A DNA stretch of 29,673 bases from CAYRVF01 sp964427535 (GTDB lineage: Bacteria; Chloroflexota; Ktedonobacteria; Ktedonobacterales; JADMIN01): NCBI GenBank assembly GCA_964427535.1, contig CAYRVF010000065.1, positions 1 to 29,673 of the forward strand. Reading direction: 5' to 3'. This document shows, piece after piece, positions 7,551-14,477 of the stretch (position 1 is its first letter; each line of letters opens with the position of its first letter). The notes under the pieces are model-generated. The model saw only the letters and a program-made list of their open reading frames with translations. It was not told where the DNA came from and ran no database searches. Position numbers and translations under genes: made by a program.

Positions 7551-8090
7551 TTAACTCGCCGACGCGCCTATCATACCGAGCTGGCGGGCGGTCAGCAGCC
7601 AGCGCAGCGTGCCCGCGCCGAGAAGCGCGTCCGGCGAAGCAGCGGTCCGCAGAGCGTCGTCGTCGAGCTGCACGCGGCAGCACGCGCCTTTCTTTATCTC
7701 GACATGCGCGAGGGAACGTTTGGCGATCAGTCTCCCGATAATGGTGCTGAAGTCTGGCTCGTGGCCGACGAGCATGACGGCGCGCGCCGGACCGAGCGTG
7801 CGGAGCATGGCGGGAAGGTCCTCTATGTCGAAGCCCGATTGGAGCGCGTCGATCTCACGGATGGCTGAGGTGCTCAGTCCCAATCCAGCGGCGGTCAGCT
7901 CGGCCGTCTCGCGGGCGCGGGTAAAGGGGCTGGTGGCGATCACGTCCAGCCGGAGGCCGAGCTGGCGTAGGCCACGGGCGGCGGCACTGGTCTCGGCCCG
8001 TCCTTCGTCCGTCAATGGGCGCGTAGAGTCGGGTCCCTGCCACTGGTCGCCATTGACCGCTTTGCCATGACGCAGAAAATAGAGGTCCAA
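7551..8090 (-). CDS. sixA: SixA-type phosphohistidine phosphatase
   Basis: Histidine-phosphatase superfamily enzyme, 179 aa. The catalytic motif is FLRHGKA with His8; Arg58 lies in TSPFTRARETAEL; the second catalytic His is His110 in MLVGHEPDFS. This short form with RHGKA matches SixA, which removes phosphate from His residues of phosphorelay proteins, although small-molecule substrates cannot be excluded. The start is TTG 8090: the ribosome site AGGAGG lies 6 nt before it, and residue 2 onward gives the family start DLYFLRHG. It follows the SAM-hydrolase gene after 28 nt, so they are probably co-transcribed. Confidence 0.88.
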   Translation of the reverse strand: MDLYFLRHGKAVNGDQWQGPDSTRPLTDEGRAETSAAARGLRQLGLRLDVIATSPFTRARETAELTAAGLGLSTSAIREIDALQSGFDIEDLPAMLRTLGPARAVMLVGHEPDFSTIIGRLIAKRSLAHVEIKKGACCRVQLDDDALRTAASPDALLGAGTLRWLLTARQLGMIGASAS

Positions 8091-8118
8091 ATCGATCCTC
8101 CTGGGTTTGGTGTGGCGC

Positions 8119-8976
8119 TCAGCGCTGCCCCGGTGCTGGTACGCCCGTCACGACGAGCGGATCGCTCCGGTGCGCGCCGAGCTGAGCTGCGGCGGAGCCG
8201 TTGCGGACGGCGATCGCGAGTGAACCAGAGCTGTCGCGCAGCAGAAACGGCTCGCCGACTGGTCCGGCGGCGAAGGTCGCGGCGCGCGTGGCAATTGTGT
8301 GCCCGGCGAGTGTGACTCGTGCGCTAGGAGTCGTGAGAACCTGCGTTGTCAGCTCCGGCCCGAGCGAGGTGATGAGATTGCCATAGGAGTCGATGTGTAC
8401 GACGTGGGCATGGAGCTCTCCGCCCTGCCACACAGGCTGGAGTAGCGGTAGCCGGACAAGCGACTCAGGCGCGATGGGTGTGCCGAGCGCGTCGAGCGGC
8501 GTACCGATGGCCAGCTGCGCCGCGACGGGCGCGAAGATGTCGCGGCCATGAAACGTGGCGCTTGGATTGGGCAGGTGGTACCGCGGATTATCGAGCGTGA
8601 CGGCGCGTACAGTGCCCGCTGGCGACGCGGCCAGCACGAAGCTGAAGAGGCCGTTGTCTGGCCCGACGAACGCATAGTCGCCCGCGCGCAGCGCGATGGC
8701 GCGCCGATCGGTCCCGACGCCAGGATCGACGACGCTCAGAAACACTGTGCCTGACGGGAACGAGCGCCACGCCGTCGAGAGTAGCCATGCCCCTGTGAAG
8801 ACGTTCTGCGCGGGCACGTCATGCGTGAGGTCGACGAGCGCGGCACCAGGAGCGATGCCGAGGATAACACCCTTCATCACGCCGACGTACACATCGCGCG
8901 TGCCGAAGTCGGTCAGCAGCGCGATCGGCGCGGGGTGCTCGGCGGAGAAGCGAGCAGTCCGCTCTGTGTCAGTCAC
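8119..8976 (-). CDS. S-adenosylmethionine hydroxide adenosyltransferase (DUF62 family)
   Basis: 285-aa member of the family that hydrolyses S-adenosylmethionine to adenosine and methionine; fluorinase and chlorinase are relatives. Visible motifs are LLTDFGTRDVYVGVMKG (residues 20-36), the VVDPGVGTDRR loop (82-92), the GPDNGLFS segment (105-112), FHGRDIFAPVAA in the middle, and HIDSYGNLITS in the C-terminal barrel. The start is GTG 8976 with GGAAGGAGG 5 nt upstream. It follows an 84-aa gene after 19 nt and precedes the SixA-like gene by 28 nt. The in vivo role is unclear; methionine salvage or control of the SAM pool is possible. Confidence 0.9.
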   Translation of the reverse strand: MTDTERTARFSAEHPAPIALLTDFGTRDVYVGVMKGVILGIAPGAALVDLTHDVPAQNVFTGAWLLSTAWRSFPSGTVFLSVVDPGVGTDRRAIALRAGDYAFVGPDNGLFSFVLAASPAGTVRAVTLDNPRYHLPNPSATFHGRDIFAPVAAQLAIGTPLDALGTPIAPESLVRLPLLQPVWQGGELHAHVVHIDSYGNLITSLGPELTTQVLTTPSARVTLAGHTIATRAATFAAGPVGEPFLLRDSSGSLAIAVRNGSAAAQLGAHRSDPLVVTGVPAPGQR

Positions 8977-8995
8977 CGTCGCCTCCTTCCGCGTC

Positions 8996-9250
8996 TCAGG
9001 CGACGCGGCGGCAATCGAAGTAGACGACGCCCGCTTTGCGGTCCGTCACGGTGCGCAGGCGCTCCAGCCGCACCGTGTCGCCGACGCCCTCGGGGATCTC
9101 TGGCGCACCCCAGATGCGCGCCTCGACGTGTCGCTCCGGGTCGTCGAGCCGCTCCAGCGTGCAGAGGACGTATGGCTGCTCGACACCCTCGAAAGTCGCC
9201 GACAGACCGCCTTCCTTGCTGACGATTCGGCCCTCCAGCAGTGGCGCCAT
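8996..9250 (-). CDS. Unknown 84-aa protein, first gene of the SAM-hydrolase operon
   Basis: A small protein with alternating charged and hydrophobic residues suggesting a beta-rich fold, for example EGRIVSKEGGLSATF, YVLCTLERL, VEARIWGAPEIPEGVGDTV and VVYFDCRRVA at the end. I do not recognise the family. ATG 9250 is preceded by GGAGGAGGA at ideal distance. The frame is open up to 9325, but the predicted promoter -10 lies at 9315-9320, so a longer start is unlikely. Its 19-nt gap to the SAM-hydrolase gene suggests one transcript. No signal peptide or membrane segment. Confidence 0.7.
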   Translation of the reverse strand: MAPLLEGRIVSKEGGLSATFEGVEQPYVLCTLERLDDPERHVEARIWGAPEIPEGVGDTVRLERLRTVTDRKAGVVYFDCRRVA

Positions 9251-9314
9251 CGATCGTCCTCCTCCCCCGAACCTCGTGTCGCGTGGGCCGCCATCCGACG
9301 GGCCTGCCTGGCGC

Positions 9315-9345
9315 ACTATAGGCATAGTGGCGATAGCGCTGTCAA
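9315..9345 (-). promoter_or_regulatory. Promoter with long spacer and palindrome for the 84-aa/SAM hydrolase/SixA operon
   Basis: On the minus strand a perfect -35 TTGACA (9345-9340) is followed, after 19 nt, by TATAGT (9320-9315). The -10 is overlapped by a 6-bp dyad, CACTAT-AGGC-ATAGTG (9314-9329), which reaches into the spacer. Overlong spacers with a dyad are known from MerR-family promoters, but a simple repressor site is equally possible. Expected start near 9308, about 58 nt before the ATG. Confidence 0.6.
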
Positions 9346-9367
9346 CGGGCGGGCGCGGGCGTAGGGA

Positions 9368-9946
9368 TCAGGTCCCGTGGGGATCGACCGGCTGCCGCTG
9401 GCGTGGACGCGCGAGCGGGAGACCGCGCGTGCGGAGCGATGATGTGTCGCCGTCCTCACCAGTCTGGGGTGACTGTTCAGGCGTCAGCCGCAATGCCCCA
9501 AACGCGGCGAGCGCGACGATGACCGCGCCAATCGCGACGCCGAACGTCAGCAGGTTGGTGTGGCCGTCCCACGTCACGATCTGGCCGAGGAAGGTCACGC
9601 CAAGGGCGACGACGACGATGTTGATGAGGGCCGACTTGAGATCGTCGAGCGAGGTGATGGTGAGCCAGGACGGCATGGGGACGGGCGCGATGAACAGCTC
9701 GAACAGACCGACGCCGATAATGTAGAGCGCCGCCGCGATCAGCGTCAGGTCGGCCATCTCGATGCAGGCCACCGTGAGCAACTTCACCGCCTTCTCGGAA
9801 GTGAGCGCGGCGGCGGCCTCTTCGACCGCGGCGACGGTCCGGCCAGCCATCACGATGAACAGGAGCGCAGCCAGTACGACGCTGGCGACTACCCCAACCA
9901 GCATCAGATAGCGTGTCCATCCCAGGATGCGGCCAACCCGAGCCAT
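9368..9946 (-). CDS. YqhA/UPF0114 family membrane protein
   Basis: 192 aa. It starts with a basic stretch and the helix YLMLVGVVASVVLAALLFIV, then a second helix around LTLIAAALYIIGVGLFELFI followed by a conserved-looking W and the SLDDLKSALINIVVVALGVTF segment, then a last helix GVAIGAVIVALAAFGALRL. This helix order and the DLK segment match the YqhA (UPF0114) family of unknown function. The last 35 residues are polar and Arg/Pro-rich, probably cytoplasmic. ATG 9946 has GGGAGG 5 nt upstream. It is probably its own unit, between the SAM-hydrolase promoter and the FUSC-like gene. Confidence 0.82.
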   Translation of the reverse strand: MARVGRILGWTRYLMLVGVVASVVLAALLFIVMAGRTVAAVEEAAAALTSEKAVKLLTVACIEMADLTLIAAALYIIGVGLFELFIAPVPMPSWLTITSLDDLKSALINIVVVALGVTFLGQIVTWDGHTNLLTFGVAIGAVIVALAAFGALRLTPEQSPQTGEDGDTSSLRTRGLPLARPRQRQPVDPHGT

Positions 9947-10061
9947 AACAGCCTCCCACTTGCCTCACGCGCTACGCATGCTCCGCCCGTGGTCGCATCC
10001 GTCGTGCCGCTTGTTGACATTGCACGTCGCTGGCATCGAAAGGGAACAGTGATTGCCTTTC

Positions 10062-11291
10062 CTATAGGTGCGCGAGTGCTTGTTGAAGCGACGCGTGTGC
10101 GGTCATCGTGACGACATCCTGCACCTCGTCGAGCATACGCCGCAGATCGGTCAGCAGAGCGCCGCGAATTGCCAGCCGGTAACCCGCGATGTCGAGTGCG
10201 GAGCCACCGTCAGTCGCGGGGAGCTCGGCGTGTCTCGCCTCCTGAGTCTCGCGGGCGAGTTGCTCCTGCAAGTGACGAATCCGCTGATGGGACTCGTCTA
10301 TCTGTGTGATGAGCTGGTTGGTACCTGTATCCAGGCCCTGCTGAGATTCCGCCTTAGAGGCGCCTGGAGTGTGCATCTGCCGCGCCGCGACAGCCAGAAT
10401 GTCGCCTATGTCGATGAGCACCGCCGCGTATTCTTCTGCCCATGCCTGGCCGCGCGCGATGTCGTGCCATGGCGGCTCCGGCTCCTGGATTGTGTAAGCG
10501 ATCCGCCGCATCTGGCGCGCCAGCCGGTCGAGCGCGAGCAGCACGTCCGGATAGTCCACGAGCAGGCGGCGCGCCGATCGCGCCCATGGGTTCAGCCGGG
10601 CGCTGTCGATAGCGAGCGAGTACGCCTGTTCGGTCGCGCGTACACGCTGCTCCAGATCGCGAATGTGCGTATACAGCTCGCGGGTCTCGGTGTCGCTCAA
10701 GCGTCCGGGGATCGCACGGGCGAGGCCTGGCAGCGCGCCCGCCAGCTGGGTCGCCAGATCCGCGACCGCGTCGCGCGCCTTGAAGACATAGACGGGCGGC
10801 GACAGCACCAGACTGACGAGGCTCCCGACGATGCCCCCGGCAATCGCCCCCAGCATGCGCAGCAGGGGATACGACCCGCCGGTGGCTCCCAGCACAAGCG
10901 CGAGCGCGGCGCTGATGGGAATCTGTGTGGCGAGATACTGGCCCCGGCTCTGTAGTAACACTCCGACGATCTGAGCCACGAAGATCAGCAACGTGATCGT
11001 CCACACGTTGAGGCCCAGGACGTGCGCGATCAGCACCGCCAGGATCACGCCGATGATGACACCGACGATGCGCTCGATGCTCTTGCGGACCGTCTGCCAG
11101 CTCGTCACCTGCACGACGATCAGCGCGGAGACGACCGCTAGCCCTCCGGCCTGGTCGCCCAGCCAGGGACTTGTCACCTCCCATGAGACTCCCGCCGCCA
11201 CCGCGCTCTTTATCGCGAAGAGCAGTGTCGGCGACCGGGACGAGAGGGCCGAGCGGATGCGAGCGACCGGAGCGTACGGAAGAGACGGCAT
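10062..11291 (-). CDS. FUSC/aromatic acid exporter-like membrane protein
   Basis: 409 aa. The N-terminal half (about residues 22-165) holds five or six membrane helices: TLLFAIKSAVAAGVSWEV, GGLAVVSALIVVQVTSW, IVGVIIGVILAVLIAHVLGL, ITLLIFVAQIVGVLL and GAIAGGIVGSLVSLVLSPPV. The order, with the TVRKSIERIVGVIIG segment, is typical of FUSC/ArAE (aromatic acid exporter) proteins. Residues 170-409 are a soluble, helical, Gln/Arg/Glu-rich domain. The substrate is unknown; organic acid efflux is the family expectation. ATG 11291 has GGGGAAGGAA about 12 nt upstream, which is a little far. A possible extended -10 lies at 11408-11416. Confidence 0.82.
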   Translation of the reverse strand: MPSLPYAPVARIRSALSSRSPTLLFAIKSAVAAGVSWEVTSPWLGDQAGGLAVVSALIVVQVTSWQTVRKSIERIVGVIIGVILAVLIAHVLGLNVWTITLLIFVAQIVGVLLQSRGQYLATQIPISAALALVLGATGGSYPLLRMLGAIAGGIVGSLVSLVLSPPVYVFKARDAVADLATQLAGALPGLARAIPGRLSDTETRELYTHIRDLEQRVRATEQAYSLAIDSARLNPWARSARRLLVDYPDVLLALDRLARQMRRIAYTIQEPEPPWHDIARGQAWAEEYAAVLIDIGDILAVAARQMHTPGASKAESQQGLDTGTNQLITQIDESHQRIRHLQEQLARETQEARHAELPATDGGSALDIAGYRLAIRGALLTDLRRMLDEVQDVVTMTAHASLQQALAHL

Positions 11292-11407
11292 GGCTATCCG
11301 CTGTTCCTTCCCCTCACAGTGATGCGTGCGTGATGATGTCGATTTGTCGCCCGTAGTCTGTCTGAAGCGGACCTGGCGAGCACGCGCGATTCACGAGCGG
11401 TAGGGAA

Positions 11408-11416
11408 ACTATACCA
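11408..11416 (-). promoter_or_regulatory. Possible extended -10 promoter for the FUSC-like gene
   Basis: On the minus strand TGGTATAGT (11416-11408) is an extended -10 (TGn plus TATAGT). No clear -35 lies upstream, as is common for this type. The leader would be about 110 nt. Confidence 0.4.
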
Positions 11417-11553
11417 GTAGCGTGTCGTCTCCGCGCGGCGGTTCTCACCCGGTCACCGGTAGGATGTCTGTGTGGGCGCCAAGCTCGACTCGCTACTCCG
11501 GTCGCGAGAGGTGTGGGATGCGGCCACCGTGCGTGTACCTGGTGGAGAGACGG

Positions 11554-12429
11554 CTATGGCCAGCGCATCGACCAGACCGAGGGTGCGGCCGCATCGCCAG
11601 TGACCTGCGCGGTGCTGTCCGACTTGCTGGGCACCAGCTCGGGGATGTCGCCCGCGGCGTAGGCGAGGATGTATTCGGCGAGGCGTATCGCCGCATCGGG
11701 CACGCCCTTGTAGCTGGGGAAGTAGTTCAGGTCGATGACGACTGGCCCTTTCGGACTGAGCAGCACATCCAGCCCATAGAGCCCAAGCGCGAAGACCCGG
11801 CCACAGCGGAGCGCGATCCGCCGCACGTCGTCGCTGACGGGCAGCAGCGTCCGCTCGGCAGAGCCGTCTGTGGGCGTCTTGCGAATGGCGAAGACCTCAT
11901 CCCCGATGACGTAGACCTTGAGCTCGTCGCCGGGGACGTATTCCTGCACGAGCATCGGCTGCTCGGGGACGCCGAGCGCGGCGAGCTCGTCGGGATTACG
12001 CACGAGGCGTACGCCCGCGCCGCGCCCGCCGACGTACGGTTTGATGAAGAGGGGCCGCTCTGAGACCGTCGTCCGCAGCAGGTTGAGATCACCCGTCACC
12101 CAGGCGTGGGGCGTCGGGATGCGGGCCGCCCGCAGACGGCGCTCGGCAACGATCTTGTTATGGACCGCGACGCAGGAGAGATAGGGGTTGAGCATGCGGG
12201 CGTTGGTGCCATGCAAGATGCCCGCGATACTGAGCCAGAGTTGCGTGTGCGACTTGAGTACGTAGAGGTCATCCTGCGCCTTCAGGCTGGATGGATCGAT
12301 GACCAGCTCGTTTGCGACACCAATCTGTAGCTCGACACCTCGGCTGCGCAGGATCTCGAAGGTGTCAACCAGTATCACGTTCGCCTCAGGCGTGCCCCGC
12401 GTGAAAGACAGCATCACGTAGATCTTCAT
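11554..12429 (-). CDS. ATP-grasp ligase, RimK/ITPK-like (paralog A)
   Basis: 291-aa ATP-grasp enzyme, a fold that ligates an amine or thiol to a carboxylate, or phosphorylates inositols, via ATP. The ATP lysine is Lys130 (LFIKPYVGG), the Gly-rich loop is GGRGAG (134-139), the hinge strand is MLVQEYVPG, and the Mg2+ ligands are Asp221 and Asp233/Asn235 (VVIDLNYF). An N-terminal preATP-grasp domain carries DLYVLKS and MLNPYLS...NK. It is paralogous to the protein at 20784-21620, with the same DLYxLKS, LNPY, YGLD and SYxGVPDA landmarks. ATG 12429 has GAGGGGGAG 5 nt upstream; the longer open frame lacks this. The substrate is unknown. It is divergent from the patatin gene. Confidence 0.85.
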   Translation of the reverse strand: MKIYVMLSFTRGTPEANVILVDTFEILRSRGVELQIGVANELVIDPSSLKAQDDLYVLKSHTQLWLSIAGILHGTNARMLNPYLSCVAVHNKIVAERRLRAARIPTPHAWVTGDLNLLRTTVSERPLFIKPYVGGRGAGVRLVRNPDELAALGVPEQPMLVQEYVPGDELKVYVIGDEVFAIRKTPTDGSAERTLLPVSDDVRRIALRCGRVFALGLYGLDVLLSPKGPVVIDLNYFPSYKGVPDAAIRLAEYILAYAAGDIPELVPSKSDSTAQVTGDAAAPSVWSMRWP

Positions 12430-12895
12430 GTCCACTCCCCCTCTGATCCTGGCGATCAATCGAGCCGGATGCGTGTTCCGCGAAGGAGTCGGGCAGCACG
12501 GCGTTAGGCGGTGCTGTGGAGATGGTCTACAACAAGCGTACGACGGACGTGACGGATGCCGGTGTGTCCATGAGATGACACAGTTATACGTTAACAATAC
12601 GTTAAGCAGCTACACATTTTGGTGCGCATCAGCTAGCACCTGCCTGCAACGCCATGTTCGCATGGGTGAGTGTTAGCGCATTCCTGGGCAGATTTTTCCT
12701 CGATCCACGGCGCATCTCACCTCTCCGATTGCCTGATGACGTGCCCCTGGCTGTTCCTCAATTGCACCCCGCCTATGCGGAAAATGCGGCCGATCATGCG
12801 GGTGATTCAACGGATTCGCGGTGGTCCATGTGTTCGCTCGCGGGCACACTCATATCAGAAAGACCGTTTGCGGCATGCGGAGAGGATGGACACAC
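12430..12895. other. Divergent intergenic region between ATP-grasp A and the patatin gene
   Basis: 466 nt between divergently transcribed genes, so it should carry two promoters. The only AT-rich part (12575-12625) contains a 9-bp direct repeat. No convincing -35/-10 pair with good spacing was found. Open frames here look non-coding. Confidence 0.55.
12586..12605. repeat. Direct repeat ATACGTTAA with 11-bp period
   Basis: ATACGTTAA occurs at 12586-12594 and again at 12597-12605, one helical turn apart, in the only AT-rich part of the divergent region. This spacing is typical of tandem regulator sites on one DNA face. The TATAAC on the minus strand beside it could be a -10 for ATP-grasp A. 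Confidence 0.5.
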
Positions 12896-13972
12896 ATGGA
12901 TACGCGACAGACCGCCACGAGTCAACTGAACATATCGGCGCACGATAATCCGAGTGTCTCGCTGAGCAGAGGACCCGCGAGCATCAGGCACCTGGCGAGC
13001 GGATGGAGCGGGGGCGGCACGGCGTTCGTGTTCTCGGGCGGCGGCGCGCGTGGCGCCCTGCATGTGGGCGCGCTGCGGGCGTTGCTCGAACATGGCGTGA
13101 CGCCCGATCTGCTGGTCGGCACCTCCATCGGTGCGTGGAACGCGGCATGGCTGGCGCGCACCCCCACGCTCGACGGAGTCGAGCAGTTGGGCGATGTCTG
13201 GCGGAGCCTCTCGACTGCCCAGGTGCTGCTTGGCCGGATGTCGTCCGTACGGTCGTCGCTCGCCGTGCGGTGCATGCTGCTCGCGTCCGCGGTGAGCCGG
13301 ATGGTGCGCGGCAGGTCCTCGCTGTACGACGATGCCGGCATGAGACACCTGCTGGCCCAGCACTTCGCCGACGCTACCTTCGAGGACCTGGCCGTCCCAC
13401 TGCGGGTGATCGCCGCCGACCTCACGCATGGCGGGCGCGCGGTGTTTCGCTCGGGTCCGCTGGTGCCCTGCGTGCTTGCGTCGTCCGCCATTCCTGGCAT
13501 CTTCCCGCCGGTGCATATCGGCGACGGCGTGTATGCCGACGGAGGGACGGTCGATGGCTGCAGCATCGAGACCGCCGTTGAGCTGGGCGCTCGCCGCATC
13601 TTCGTGCTGGCGATCGGCTACGACACCGAGGGTGACGGCGGCTCGCTCTGGTCGACCTCCGCGTCGCCCGACCTCACGGCTGATCGTCGGGCGCGTGGCT
13701 ACTCTGCCGCAGCGACGATTCAGCGGGCGTCGCAGATTATGGGCAACTACCAGATCTTCCGGGCGCTGGAGCGTGTGCCACGCGGCGTCGAAGTGCATCT
13801 GCTCCAGCTCTCAACCGGAGACGGCGGCGGCACGCTCTCGTTTCGCAATGTCTCGGAGTGGATAGACGGCGCCTACCACGTCACCGACGAGTATCTGCGC
13901 TCGGCGCTGCCATCTCGCGACCCCGCCCCTGCGCTGCCACCGGACGAGCGCGTCCCGGCGCTCATCGCCTGA
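12896..13972 (+). CDS. Patatin-like phospholipase
   Basis: 358-aa serine lipid hydrolase with a Ser-Asp dyad. The oxyanion loop is SGGGARG (47-53), the nucleophile is Ser77 in GTSIG, and the catalytic Asp is Asp215 in YADGG. The domain spans about residues 42-245; the remainder holds a conserved-looking ATIQRASQIMGNYQI helix. It has no signal peptide, so it probably acts in the cytoplasm or at the inner membrane face. ATG 12896 has GAGAGGATGG upstream; in-frame starts at 12875 and 12821 are weaker. Upstream, ATP-grasp A is divergent; the receptor kinase follows after 505 nt with its own promoter. Confidence 0.92.
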   Translation: MDTRQTATSQLNISAHDNPSVSLSRGPASIRHLASGWSGGGTAFVFSGGGARGALHVGALRALLEHGVTPDLLVGTSIGAWNAAWLARTPTLDGVEQLGDVWRSLSTAQVLLGRMSSVRSSLAVRCMLLASAVSRMVRGRSSLYDDAGMRHLLAQHFADATFEDLAVPLRVIAADLTHGGRAVFRSGPLVPCVLASSAIPGIFPPVHIGDGVYADGGTVDGCSIETAVELGARRIFVLAIGYDTEGDGGSLWSTSASPDLTADRRARGYSAAATIQRASQIMGNYQIFRALERVPRGVEVHLLQLSTGDGGGTLSFRNVSEWIDGAYHVTDEYLRSALPSRDPAPALPPDERVPALIA

Positions 13973-14123
13973 GGTCTGAATGCCGACAGCGCAAGGTCGA
14001 GCCACGCGCACGGGACGGCTGAGGAAATCGTCTCGTGCGCGATTGCCTGCGTCGCTTCGGCGGAGAGTGGTGGCGATGTGGGTCTTGCCGCGACGTTCAC
14101 ACGCTGGGGAAATCTTCTGCCGC

Positions 14124-14152
14124 TTGAAAACGATCTTGTGTTCATGCATAAT
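14124..14152 (+). promoter_or_regulatory. Sigma70-type promoter of the receptor kinase gene
   Basis: TTGAAA (14124-14129), 17-nt spacer, CATAAT (14147-14152). Both boxes match consensus at five of six positions with ideal spacing. Expected start is near 14159, giving a leader of about 320 nt before ATG 14478. Confidence 0.65.
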
Positions 14153-14322
14153 ACCTCAATCAGTACATCCCTATCTCATACGTTTCATCCCCACTCGACA
14201 GAGGGCGATCCGGGCCGGGCGAGGACGCCGCGTCCAAGTCGTACCCCAAGAGCGCGATTTGCAAGGCTCGCTGGCATCCAAAAGCGTACGTACTCTCACT
14301 CCCGGCCCGGACGCCGCGAGTG

Positions 14323-14367
14323 AGGCGCAGCCATCTATGCGTAACGCGCCTGTGTACTTATTTTTTT
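14323..14367 (+). terminator. Possible attenuator: hairpin followed by T-tract
   Basis: AGGCGC (14323-14328) pairs with GCGCCT (14346-14351), and a run of T lies at 14361-14367, 9 nt after the stem. The gap is long for an intrinsic terminator and the loop is 17 nt. It sits downstream of the predicted promoter, so it could attenuate the kinase gene or end patatin transcripts. Confidence 0.35.
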
Positions 14368-14399
14368 GAGGAACTGCTTGTTTCGCGCTTCTCAGCAGT

Positions 14400-14418
14400 C
14401 TGACGATACGTTCGTCAG
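14400..14418 (+). promoter_or_regulatory. Leader hairpin before the receptor kinase
   Basis: CTGACGA (14400-14406) and TCGTCAG (14412-14418) form a perfect 7-bp stem with a 5-nt loop, about 60 nt before the start codon. No partner ligand motif is recognised. Confidence 0.4.
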
Positions 14419-14477
14419 CGGCCCCTTGTGCAGTTAGGGAGTGCCGGTTGCGTGCGCAGCCGGGGAGGGCGCTGGCC

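Larger units (their letters stand above)
13973..14477. other. Long leader and spacer upstream of the receptor kinase
   Basis: 505 nt without a convincing gene. It contains the kinase promoter at 14124-14152, then about 320 nt of leader with two hairpins (14323-14351 and 14400-14418), a T8 tract at 14359-14367, and a duplicated GGACGCCGCG (near 14231 and 14309). A long structured leader suggests post-transcriptional control. No known riboswitch core was recognised. Confidence 0.5.

Noticed and set aside
10014..10019. Perfect TTGACA on the plus strand
   Set aside because: No -10 box lies 15-19 nt downstream, and no plus-strand gene follows.
12794..13798. 334-codon minus-strand open frame
   Set aside because: Antisense to the patatin gene, which has the complete catalytic dyad.
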